Below are positions 53,722 to 62,440 of a stretch of DNA of 64,000 nt, one piece after another (within the stretch, counting starts at the first letter, position 1; the number at the start of each line of letters is the position of its first letter). The stretch is from Kribbella sandramycini (GTDB lineage: Bacteria > Actinomycetota > Actinomycetes > Propionibacteriales > Kribbellaceae). The DNA lies in contig NZ_JABJRC010000002.1 in the NCBI RefSeq assembly GCF_013131805.1, positions 744,001 to 808,000 of the forward strand, written 5' to 3'. Under the pieces are notes generated by a model. The model searched no databases and was not told where the DNA came from. It worked only from the letters and a program-made list of their open reading frames with translations. The position numbers and the translations under genes are program-made.

Positions 53722-55662
53722 ATGACCCAGCTACACGAAATGGTCACTGCACTCGCCGCGCCCTGGGTGGTCCTGTCACCACGTTCGGGGCAGCTGACCG
53801 GCTCCGGAGTGGAGGGCGTGTACGCACGCGACCGGCGGATCCTGTCCCGGCTGACCGTCACGGTGGACGGTCAGGAGCCGACTCCGCTGCAGGCGGACGA
53901 ACGCAGCGCGTCCAGCCACGAGTACGTTGCGGTGGTGCCCGGCGGGCTGCTGTACCGGCGCCGCGACGTGCACCGGGACGGTCTGACCGAGCGGATCACT
54001 CTGGTCAACAACTCGCGCGACGCCCGCGAGTACCGGCTGGAGGTTGCCGTAGGCACCGATCTGGCCAGTATCGTCGAGGTCCGCAACGGTACGGCGGAAG
54101 CCCTGCCGGAGCTGGACAGCTGGGAGCGGTCCGGCACCAGCGTGACCGTTGACGTGGATCCGGGCCTGGTCAGCACACCGCGGCTGGAGCCGGGGGAGCG
54201 GCACACCGTGACCGTCACTGTGGCCATGGACTTCGCGGAATCCGTGTCCGGGTTCGACATCAACCCACCAGTGAACACTTTTCTGTACACCGCAAGTGTT
54301 CACTGTAGTGATCACCGGGTTGAACGCTGGTTCGAGCAGTCCTTGGCCGACGTCCAGGCCCTGCAGCTCGCGGTTGGCACCGACCGGTACCTCGGCGCGG
54401 GCCCGCCGTGGTACCTGACCCTGTTCGGTCGCGACTCGCTCATTTCGGCCGGCATGCTGATTCCGGTCGATCCGGAGCTTGCTGCGGGCACACTGCGGAT
54501 TCTGGCTCAGTGGCAGGGTACAGCGGTCGATTCCGACACTGCTGAGCAGCCCGGCAAGATCCCGCACGAGTTGCGTGCGGAAGCCGCCGAACATGGTGCT
54601 GACTTCGTGCTGCCGCCGGTGTACTACGGCACCCACGATGCAACCCAGCTGTGGATCATGACGCTGCACAAGGCGTGGCGCTGGGGGATGCCGTCCGACC
54701 AGGTCCGAGACCTGCTCCCCAACCTGAAGCGGGCGCTGGAGTGGCTGCGCGACTACGCAGACCCGGACGGCGACGGCTTCCTCGAGTACATCGACGAGTC
54801 CGGCCACGGCCTGGCCAACCAAGGCTGGAAGGACTCCGACGACTCCGTCCAGTGGCCGAACGGCGACATCGCCATCGCGCCGATCGCTCTGTGCGAGGTC
54901 CAGGGCTATGCGTACGCCGCTGCCGTCCAAGGCGCCGAGCTACTGGAGGCCTACGGCGAATCGGGTGACGAGTGGCGCGCCTGGGCCGCAGCCCTCCAAG
55001 AGCGCTTCCGCGCCGCCTTCTGGGTCGACGGCTACCCAGCCATCGCCCTGGACGGCCAGAAGAACGCAGTCCGCGGCCGCGCCTCCAACATGGGTCACCT
55101 CCTCGGCACAGGCCTCCTGGACGCCGACGAAGAGCAACGCGTCGCCGAAGTCCTCGCAGCCCCCGACCTGAACAGCGGCTTCGGTCTCCGCACCCTCTCC
55201 ACCACCATGTCCCGCTTCAACCCCATCGGCTACCACACCGGCAGCATCTGGCCCCACGACACCGCCATGACCATCCAGGGCCTCTATGCCACCGGCCACC
55301 ACGCCATCGCCTCGACCTACGTCGAAGGTCTCCTCCGCGCCGCCGAGTCCTTCACCTACCGCCTCCCCGAGCTCTACGCCGGCCGCGGCGCCACCGAAGA
55401 AACCCACCCCTCGCCCTACCCCGGCTCCTGCCGCCCCCAAGCCTGGGCCGCCGCCTCCGCCATCGCCGTCCTGGTCGCCGCCCTCGGCATCCACCCCGAC
55501 ACCCCCGGCAACACCCTCCTCCTCACCCCACCCCCAGCCCTACCCTGGCCAACCCTCACCCTCAACCTGACCCTCGCCGCCCACCCCCTAACCCTCAACT
55601 GGACCTCCGGCAAAACAACGGTGCTGGAGGCCCCGAACCACCTCCAGCACCGCATCACCTGA
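53722..55662 (+). CDS. glycogen debranching-type glycosidase (amylo-alpha-1,6-glucosidase family)
   Basis: A 646-residue protein with the bacterial-type glycogen debranching N-terminal beta domain (about 15-190; SGQLTGSGVEGVYARDRRIL) and an (alpha/alpha)6 glucosidase-like barrel (about 205-610). The latter has WYLTLFGRDSLISAGML, PGKIPHELR, YYGTHDATQLWI, NQGWKDSDDSV and GYHTGSIWPHDTAM, whose acidic residues are candidate catalysts. Related proteins act on alpha-glucans or other glycosides. It has no signal peptide, so it is cytosolic. The last 600 bp are strongly C-rich, and the final codons overlap a terminator-like hairpin (55619-55652). Confidence 0.9.
   Translation: MTQLHEMVTALAAPWVVLSPRSGQLTGSGVEGVYARDRRILSRLTVTVDGQEPTPLQADERSASSHEYVAVVPGGLLYRRRDVHRDGLTERITLVNNSRDAREYRLEVAVGTDLASIVEVRNGTAEALPELDSWERSGTSVTVDVDPGLVSTPRLEPGERHTVTVTVAMDFAESVSGFDINPPVNTFLYTASVHCSDHRVERWFEQSLADVQALQLAVGTDRYLGAGPPWYLTLFGRDSLISAGMLIPVDPELAAGTLRILAQWQGTAVDSDTAEQPGKIPHELRAEAAEHGADFVLPPVYYGTHDATQLWIMTLHKAWRWGMPSDQVRDLLPNLKRALEWLRDYADPDGDGFLEYIDESGHGLANQGWKDSDDSVQWPNGDIAIAPIALCEVQGYAYAAAVQGAELLEAYGESGDEWRAWAAALQERFRAAFWVDGYPAIALDGQKNAVRGRASNMGHLLGTGLLDADEEQRVAEVLAAPDLNSGFGLRTLSTTMSRFNPIGYHTGSIWPHDTAMTIQGLYATGHHAIASTYVEGLLRAAESFTYRLPELYAGRGATEETHPSPYPGSCRPQAWAAASAIAVLVAALGIHPDTPGNTLLLTPPPALPWPTLTLNLTLAAHPLTLNWTSGKTTVLEAPNHLQHRIT
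55619..55652 (+). terminator. hairpin at the end of the debranching gene
   Basis: A 12-bp stem, CGGTGCTGGAGG / CCTCCAGCACCG, with a 10-nt loop, inside the last codons. The same stem sequence recurs in the hairpin at 55767-55805. The intervening stretch holds a 30-codon open frame (55668-55760) with no recognisable features. Confidence 0.5.
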
Positions 55663-55766
55663 CTACCGTGGATCGCCGTCTCGCGGCCGAGCACGTCGAC
55701 GTCATCACCTGGTCCCTCCACGGCGAAGCCTGCCAACAATGGTTCTCCATCAAGCAGTAGCCGAGC

Positions 55767-55805
55767 GAGACGGTGCTGGAGGCCATCGGCCTCCAGCACC
55801 GTCTC
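55767..55805. terminator. bidirectional terminator after the RHS gene
   Basis: A perfect 18-bp stem (55767-55784 with 55788-55805) and a 3-nt loop, 2 bp beyond the RHS stop. Its core CGGTGCTGGAGG is identical to the stem at 55619-55630. Confidence 0.85.
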
Positions 55806-55807
55806 AA

Positions 55808-58800
55808 CTACTTGGGCAGGAACTGGTTGATACCAGGCGCCAGCCCAGGCTGCCTGGTGCCCCAGTTGCCGAGGTTTCGCACCGCGCTCTGCAACTGGTT
55901 GGTCTTCTCGGCCGCCGACGAGCCGAGGCCTGAGAGTCCGCGTCCCTTGGCTCCCTTGATCATGTCCCAGCCGGTCGATCCGGTGATCTTCCGGATGCCT
56001 TTGAACAGACCGGCCGTGGCGCCCTGGTTGGCCCATTGGCCGATCTTGCCCGGCGTGATCTTCTCGCCGGTGAGGGCGGCGACGCCGGTGTGCAGGCCGG
56101 CGCCGATCACACTCCCTGCGGCGGCGCCGATCACTGCACCGCAGATCATGAAGGCCGGCCCGCAGGCGAGTCCGGCCACCAGGCCGGAGAGCACCCCGGT
56201 GAGGAAGTTCGTGCCGAGGTGCAGAACCTTTCGGCCGCTCTCGGACTGCGCCCAGTTCTTGACGCTGTTCCCTGCCGACGACAAGGCCGAGCCGATGTTC
56301 TTCACGTTGTTGGCGACGGCATCGATCTTGTTGGCGACCTGTCTCTTGAATTCGTTCTTGACCTGGGAGCTGAAGCTCTTGGCCGCCACCGACACCTTCG
56401 CCAGGACCGCGAACGTCTTCTTGACGATCGGTTTGACGACCGTTCGGTAGACGGTTTTGGCGACTTCGATGGTTGCGTTGACGAAGTCGGTGGCCTTCTT
56501 CCAGAGGCCCTCGGCGGCGTTCCAGACCGCCTCGACGACCGGGGCCAGGATCGGGACCACGACCTTGATCGTCTCGGCGACCCGGCTGACGACGTTCTCG
56601 ACGGTCGTCTTCAGTGCGCTGGTGACCGAGGAGACCACGCTGCTGAACCAGGAGTTGCCGTCGGGGTCGGTGAAGGAGATGGGGTTGTTGTTGGAGTAGG
56701 AGTAGCCGTTGATGGTTTGTGGGTCTTGGTAGTTGGCCTCCGGGTCGACCGAGATGAAGCGGCCGGTGGTCGGGTCGTACTCGCGGGCTCCGAGGTGGAC
56801 GAAGCCGGTGCTCGGGTCTGCCGTCCCGCCGACGAAACTGCGTTGGCTGGGCCAGGCGGGGACGGGCCCGCGGAGGTTGCCGTAGGGGTCCATCCGACGG
56901 CGCTGCACATTCTGTGCCGCGGTGTTGTCGATGACTGTGGTTGCGGTGCCGTGGTGATCCGCGCCGAGCCAGCTGAGCTGGTTGGCGCCGACGCGGACGG
57001 CGACGACCTGTTGGCCGTGCTTGTAGTGCCGGGTGCCGGTCAGCGATCCGTCGGGCTTGAGCAGTACCTCGTTACCGCCCGGCAGATAGAGGGTCGAACC
57101 GGACGGGTCCTTGCGGATCAGCCGGTCGCCGTCGGCAGACGTGATGATCTCGGTGGTCTTCCCGGCTCCGGCCACCTTGACCAGCTTGCCCTGGGCATCC
57201 CAGTCGAAGGTCTCGACGCCGGCGCCGTTGAGGTTGCGGGTCTTGAGATTCCCGGTCTCGTCGTAGGTGTAGTTGTCGGTACGAGTACCTCCGGCGCCAC
57301 CGGTCGTGACGACGGACTGCACTGCGTGCGGCCGCGGCTGACCGGTCGCCGGGTAGTTGTACGTCGCCGTCGTAGTGCCATTCGCGCTCGTCCGGGTCTC
57401 GGACTTGCGGTTACCAGTCAGGTCGAACGTCCAGGAGTGCCAGTACGGCGCCGGCCCGCCCAAGGCGTCCTTGTTCGGTGCCGCCGCGCAGTCACCCGCG
57501 CCCGGAGTCCACGCCGAGGTGAGGCGGCGCAGGTGGTCGTAGGTGAAGCACTGGGTGTCCGTCGACTCGCCGGCGTCGGTGATCTTCGTGATGTTGCCGG
57601 TGGCATCGAAGGCGTACCGGACGATCGAGACGGGGGAGTCGCTGGTCTCCTTCTCGGTGGTGACCTTGTTCATCCGCCGGGTACCCGGCTCGTAGTCGTA
57701 CTTCTGGGTGACCGACTTGCCGTTGGTCGACCGCTGGACGAGCTCCTGCACCTCACCCATCGAGGTGTACGCCGTCCCGGTCACATACGTCGTGAGATCC
57801 GAGCTGAGCGTGGTCGGCAGGTCGGCGTCGTTGTACCCGTACTGCAGCGTCTCCGCCGGCAGACCGCCGACAGCCGGCAGGGTCGAGCTCGCGAGCTCGC
57901 CGTCCTCCTTGTACGTGCTGCCGAACTTGTAGGTCCCGGCCAGCCCACCCTGGGACGACGGAATCACGACTTCCTGTCCCAGCGGCTTGCCGCTCTTGTC
58001 GTACTCCGTGTACTTCGTGGTGTACGGCTGGCCGTCCACCCAGTGCGTGGTGGAGCTGATGTTGCCCTTGGCCACGGATCCGGGCTGACCCGCGACCGGA
58101 GTGGCGTCGTACTTCCACTCCGAGATCAGCTTCTTGGCGCCGGACTTCGGCACCTCGTGGATCGCTGTCTTGCGGCCGATCAGGTCGTAGCTGTACTCCA
58201 GGGTGGTGCCCAGGTTGTCGGTAGCCGTCACCAGTTGGTCGAGGTCGTTGTAGGTGAACCTCGACGTGCCCTTGTCCGGGTCGACCTCCTTGGTCTTGCG
58301 GCCCTGGAGGTCGTACTCCCAGGTCCACTTGTTCCCGGCCGGGTCCGTCACCATGGTCGGCAGACCACGGGTGTTGTACTCGTAGGACGTCTTGTCGAAC
58401 GTCCCGGTCGCGGTCTGACCGTGGTACTGGCGCAGCTCGGTGACTCGGCCGTCGCCGTTGGTGACCTTGGTGGTCGCCTGCTCACCTTGCTGCGGCTCGA
58501 CCGTCTCCTCGTTGGCCGAGTTCTTCCGCTTGGTGCTCCACTTGACCGTCCTGGCCGACTTGAACGTCTCCTCGGTCGTCCGGCCGGCGCCGTCGAAGGT
58601 GACCAGCTTCTGGGTCGGAATCACGTTCTGATCGCCCGCGGAGAACCTCTCCGCCAGCGGGGTCTGACTCCAGTACGGCCCGAGTTCCTTGGCAGCCAGC
58701 CCACGCGAGTCGTACCAGGTTTCGGTGAGCGTGCGCCCGTCGTTGCCGGGGGCGGCCTCCTGCTTCTGGAGCGGCCTGAGCAGACCGTCCGACAGCTCGT

Positions 58801-61800
58801 AGGACTCCTTGACACTCCCGTCGCTTTGCAGCGACCTGGTGATCACCGAACTGGTGCCGACATCGACACCGAAGCGATACTCGTAGCTCATGTTCGGGAC
58901 GGCGGCGTTGTCGGCCGTGTAGGCCTTACCGGTGCCCGCGAGCTTGCGCTGCCCCGCGGGGGAACCGGTGCGGCCGGGGAGCCAGACCTTGGTCGTGCGC
59001 CCGAATGCGTCGTACTCCGCCTCGCTGGCTCGGCCGCTCTGGTCGACGACCGCGACCTCCTTGCCCCAGGCCGGCTCGAGTGACTTGGTGGTGGTGTGGC
59101 CGTTCGCCTTGGTGACCACCTGCTCGGTGACCGGACCGCCGCCGGCCGGTGAGTACGTCGTGGTAGTGACTCCGCCTTCGGCATCGGTTGCCCGGACGGC
59201 GCGGCCGATGGCGTCGTACTCGAGCTTCGACTGCTCGTCGTAGACCGGGTTTCCGGCCGCGTCGTAGCTCGCTACCCGTTCGGTCTTGGTGGGGTTGCCC
59301 TTGGTCGGAGTGGCGTTGACGTCGGTCGCACCGTCGAAGTAAGTGCGCTGGTCGCTGATCACCTGCTCCTTGGTGTACGGCTGGTCGCAGGCGACCGATA
59401 CGGCGTACTCACGCTTGATGAGCTCGCTCATGCCGGCGCCGGCGTTACTCGCGTACTCGTAGTACGTGCAGGTGTCGTCTGCCGCGGTGGTGACGTCGTT
59501 GGCGTCGTACTTCGACTTCAGCACGCCCTTGGCGTCGTAGTTGTTCTTCGCGGCCATCTTCCGCAGCCCGCCGCCGGCGACGGTCTGTACCTGGGTGTTG
59601 CCGCCCTGCAGCGACTGGTAGGCCTTGACGGTTCCCCAGTCCCGCTTGTTGCTGGCCGTCGGCTCGGAGACCCACTGGTCGTTGATCGTCCGATCGACGA
59701 TCTCGGTGCCGTTCAGCGTGGTCTGTTCCCGGGTCTGGCCGGACAGCGGCGCGAGGTCGGGGACCTTCGTCCCGTTCGAGTCGGTGATCACCGGGTGCTT
59801 GACGGTGCCGTCGGCCTTCTGGTCGCCGTCCATACCCTGGAAGTACCGGTTCTCGGTGACGGTCGGCGGACCGTCGGTGCCATCGCCTTTGGTCACCCGG
59901 ACGTGGCTGTAGCCGCGCCACTGGGACCAGGTCTTCATCCCGATCTCGACGAGACCGTCCTCGTCGTCCCGGCGCCAGGCGGGCGCCGACAGGTACTCGA
60001 CCTTCGTGACAGCAGGTCGGGTGCTGGTCAGGCGGTCGGTCTCCGTCACTTGCTCGACGACGTACTTGTTGAACCAGTCGGTGCGCTCGACGTCGTTGCT
60101 CGGCGTCCACTTCATCGGGTGGCAGCGCCGGGTGTTGTCGTCTGCTGCTGCCGGTACGTCGCCCGGCTTACAGTCCGGGGCGCTGTACTTGACGGTGATC
60201 TGCCCGCCACTGCCATATCGGACGGTGTTGACGCGCAGCCAGTTCATCGGCGGCAGGTTGTCACCGGTGACCCGGTTGGCGAGCTGAATACCGTCGAAGT
60301 TCACCTCGGGCAGCTGCTGTGGTTGTCCGACCAGACCCGCTTCGGAGATGCTCTCGAGCCAGAGTCCGGCCCGGGTCCCGTCACCGGGATCCCGGAAGGA
60401 CTGCCGCAGCGTCCAGGACGAGACGTCGCCGAACCTGTTCTCGGCCGCGCGCCAGACCTGGGTCGTGACCTTGGTGAGGCGCTTCTTGGTCCAGAAGCTC
60501 GGGTTGAACTTGTTGTTGCAGTTGGTGGTCGAGTTGCACTCCTGGTCGAGCGGAGTGTCCGGGTAGTCGGCCGGAGTACAGGCGGCGGAGGCGATGCACC
60601 GGTCGGCCGTCTCGAAGAGGATCTGCGCGACGGGCTTGGTCTGGTAGACGTTGCCGTCGGTCTGGCCGTACTCGATCCGCTTGACGTTGTTGGCCCGCGT
60701 GTAGGTGCTGACCTTCGTGGCGCTCATCGCGCGCCCGTAGTTGTTCGTCTCGCGGTCGTAGTACAGGCTCATCGTGTTGCCGTTGCGGTCCACCACGTAG
60801 TCGAGGGCCCACTTGTAGCCCTGGGTGCACCACGACTCGGCGAAGGTCGCCTTGTTACACGGTTCGTCCTTGTGGTTGCCGAAGACCGGCAGGGTGGAGA
60901 CGGACTGCGTTTCGGCCTTGTCGGTCGGCTGTGGCTTGTCCCAGCCCGGCAGGCGGTTCAAACCGAAGTAGTACTTGGTGCCGTCCTTGCTCGTCAGCTC
61001 CCAGTACTCGCCGTTCCGCGCGCCGTTGTTGGCGCCGGTCAGCCGCTTGACGATCGAGCCGTCATCGTTGCGGGCGCGCCACTCACCGGTCGCGTCGTCC
61101 TTGATGAGCTCGCCGCCGCCGCCGTTGAGACTGTACGTCGCGTTGTCGGTGGCCCAGCACTGGTCGCCGGAGTCCACGTTGGCGTTGTTGGCGTTCTTCT
61201 TCTCGAGCTTGGAGCCGCACGACGCGTACCGGCGTTCGATCGACCCGCCGGGCGCGAACTCGAACCCTTCGCCGACCCACGACGGCTGGTTGTTGGTTGC
61301 TGACGTCCGGCCGTCCACACCGCCGGAGGAGTACCCGATGGTCGTCTGCGGTACCGGACCGCCGAGGGCCGGCGGCGACTTCATCGGATAGCTCCAGCTG
61401 AAGTCACCCGACGAGCTGCCGACGGTCCAGGTCGCGGACGGGCGCAGTGCGGTGGCCTTGAAGTCACCGGCGCCACTGGAGGCGGCCGGTGCGATGGCGA
61501 ACGTGCCGTCAAGGGAGCCGGCCGGTGCGACGGGTACGTCGGCGCTCAGCACGCCCGACGCGTCGTTGACGGTGTCCAGCGGCTTCGGCGTACAGCCTGG
61601 GGCCGGTGCCGATTTGTTCAGCCCGCAGGCCGGCAGTTGGTAGACCTTCAGTCGCGATGCGTAGTCGCCGCCGAAGGCGTCACGGAACTGCTGGTAGCTG
61701 ACGGTCAGCCGGGTCCGACCGGTTGCCGCAGTCTTGTCGGCGCGATGCAATTTGAGGACGAACTGGTTGCCCTGTCGTCCCAATGACTCGACTCGTACCT

Positions 61801-62257
61801 TGGCCGGGACGGACTCCGCAGTGGCTACGGCGCTGCGGTCTGCGGTCGGAGCCGGCACCGACAGCCAGACCGGTAGTGCACCAGCCTTCCCCTTGGCCAG
61901 TTCGGCGGGGGACACCTGCGCCCTGGACCGGGGGCTGAAGCCGAGTCGCGGATCGACGGCAGCGGAGGTGGGCCGAACCTCCGCGGCGCCTGCGCTCGGC
62001 CAGCTCACGGCCGGCCGCTTCGTGACATCAAGCTTGCCGGTGGCATCGATCGGAACAGGCCTGAGCCCGACGTCCCGGCCGGGCACCGACTTGAGATCGG
62101 TGGTTGCGGGTTCGGAATCCTTCGCGGCGCCGCTTGGAAGAGCCTGCGCGGCCGGGCCGTGCAGGCCGATCATCAGTGTCGCGGCGGTGGCCATTATCAG
62201 CCCTGCACGCGGCAGGGCGGACCGGCGTGATCGCCGGTGACCGGGGTGGGCGGACAT
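55808..62257 (-). CDS. large secreted RHS-repeat protein with uncharacterised C-terminal domain
   Basis: A 2149-residue exported RHS/YD-repeat protein. The signal peptide is at about 15-40 (LIMATAATLMIGLHGPAAQA). A secreted-RHS N-terminal domain (about 50-700) precedes many YD repeats (for example YDAIGRAVRATDAEG, YDLQGRKTKEVDPDKG, YNDLDQLVTATDNLG). The RHS core is MDPYGNLRG...LGAREYDPTTGRFISVDPE...GYSYSNNNPISFTDPDG, ending near residue 1868. The last 282 residues are variable: a long helical part (VENVVSRVAETIKVVVPILA) and a glycine-rich membrane hairpin (GLVAGLACGPAFMICGAVIG). No known toxin motif is seen and no immunity gene follows. ATG 62257 has GGAGG; the frame stays open upstream but enters the divergent gene. 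Confidence 0.92.
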   Translation of the reverse strand: MSAHPGHRRSRRSALPRAGLIMATAATLMIGLHGPAAQALPSGAAKDSEPATTDLKSVPGRDVGLRPVPIDATGKLDVTKRPAVSWPSAGAAEVRPTSAAVDPRLGFSPRSRAQVSPAELAKGKAGALPVWLSVPAPTADRSAVATAESVPAKVRVESLGRQGNQFVLKLHRADKTAATGRTRLTVSYQQFRDAFGGDYASRLKVYQLPACGLNKSAPAPGCTPKPLDTVNDASGVLSADVPVAPAGSLDGTFAIAPAASSGAGDFKATALRPSATWTVGSSSGDFSWSYPMKSPPALGGPVPQTTIGYSSGGVDGRTSATNNQPSWVGEGFEFAPGGSIERRYASCGSKLEKKNANNANVDSGDQCWATDNATYSLNGGGGELIKDDATGEWRARNDDGSIVKRLTGANNGARNGEYWELTSKDGTKYYFGLNRLPGWDKPQPTDKAETQSVSTLPVFGNHKDEPCNKATFAESWCTQGYKWALDYVVDRNGNTMSLYYDRETNNYGRAMSATKVSTYTRANNVKRIEYGQTDGNVYQTKPVAQILFETADRCIASAACTPADYPDTPLDQECNSTTNCNNKFNPSFWTKKRLTKVTTQVWRAAENRFGDVSSWTLRQSFRDPGDGTRAGLWLESISEAGLVGQPQQLPEVNFDGIQLANRVTGDNLPPMNWLRVNTVRYGSGGQITVKYSAPDCKPGDVPAAADDNTRRCHPMKWTPSNDVERTDWFNKYVVEQVTETDRLTSTRPAVTKVEYLSAPAWRRDDEDGLVEIGMKTWSQWRGYSHVRVTKGDGTDGPPTVTENRYFQGMDGDQKADGTVKHPVITDSNGTKVPDLAPLSGQTREQTTLNGTEIVDRTINDQWVSEPTASNKRDWGTVKAYQSLQGGNTQVQTVAGGGLRKMAAKNNYDAKGVLKSKYDANDVTTAADDTCTYYEYASNAGAGMSELIKREYAVSVACDQPYTKEQVISDQRTYFDGATDVNATPTKGNPTKTERVASYDAAGNPVYDEQSKLEYDAIGRAVRATDAEGGVTTTTYSPAGGGPVTEQVVTKANGHTTTKSLEPAWGKEVAVVDQSGRASEAEYDAFGRTTKVWLPGRTGSPAGQRKLAGTGKAYTADNAAVPNMSYEYRFGVDVGTSSVITRSLQSDGSVKESYELSDGLLRPLQKQEAAPGNDGRTLTETWYDSRGLAAKELGPYWSQTPLAERFSAGDQNVIPTQKLVTFDGAGRTTEETFKSARTVKWSTKRKNSANEETVEPQQGEQATTKVTNGDGRVTELRQYHGQTATGTFDKTSYEYNTRGLPTMVTDPAGNKWTWEYDLQGRKTKEVDPDKGTSRFTYNDLDQLVTATDNLGTTLEYSYDLIGRKTAIHEVPKSGAKKLISEWKYDATPVAGQPGSVAKGNISSTTHWVDGQPYTTKYTEYDKSGKPLGQEVVIPSSQGGLAGTYKFGSTYKEDGELASSTLPAVGGLPAETLQYGYNDADLPTTLSSDLTTYVTGTAYTSMGEVQELVQRSTNGKSVTQKYDYEPGTRRMNKVTTEKETSDSPVSIVRYAFDATGNITKITDAGESTDTQCFTYDHLRRLTSAWTPGAGDCAAAPNKDALGGPAPYWHSWTFDLTGNRKSETRTSANGTTTATYNYPATGQPRPHAVQSVVTTGGAGGTRTDNYTYDETGNLKTRNLNGAGVETFDWDAQGKLVKVAGAGKTTEIITSADGDRLIRKDPSGSTLYLPGGNEVLLKPDGSLTGTRHYKHGQQVVAVRVGANQLSWLGADHHGTATTVIDNTAAQNVQRRRMDPYGNLRGPVPAWPSQRSFVGGTADPSTGFVHLGAREYDPTTGRFISVDPEANYQDPQTINGYSYSNNNPISFTDPDGNSWFSSVVSSVTSALKTTVENVVSRVAETIKVVVPILAPVVEAVWNAAEGLWKKATDFVNATIEVAKTVYRTVVKPIVKKTFAVLAKVSVAAKSFSSQVKNEFKRQVANKIDAVANNVKNIGSALSSAGNSVKNWAQSESGRKVLHLGTNFLTGVLSGLVAGLACGPAFMICGAVIGAAAGSVIGAGLHTGVAALTGEKITPGKIGQWANQGATAGLFKGIRKITGSTGWDMIKGAKGRGLSGLGSSAAEKTNQLQSAVRNLGNWGTRQPGLAPGINQFLPK

Positions 62258-62440
62258 GGATATACCTCCGGTATTGGTCTGTTCAGGGGACCGGGCAAGG
62301 CTGGCATCCGGTCCGGGACCGAACAGCCGTTTCGATCTCGGTCGAAGGGTCATTAGACGACCGTTGAAACGTGCGCGGCCCACCGGGCGCTGATGGATCA
62401 TCGGCGGTGTTCCCGCCCACCTTCCTCGAGGGGTCTTCTC

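Noticed and set aside
55668-55760. 30-codon open frame between the debranching and RHS genes
   Set aside because: It is too short, with no ribosome site and no recognisable feature; it lies between two terminator hairpins.
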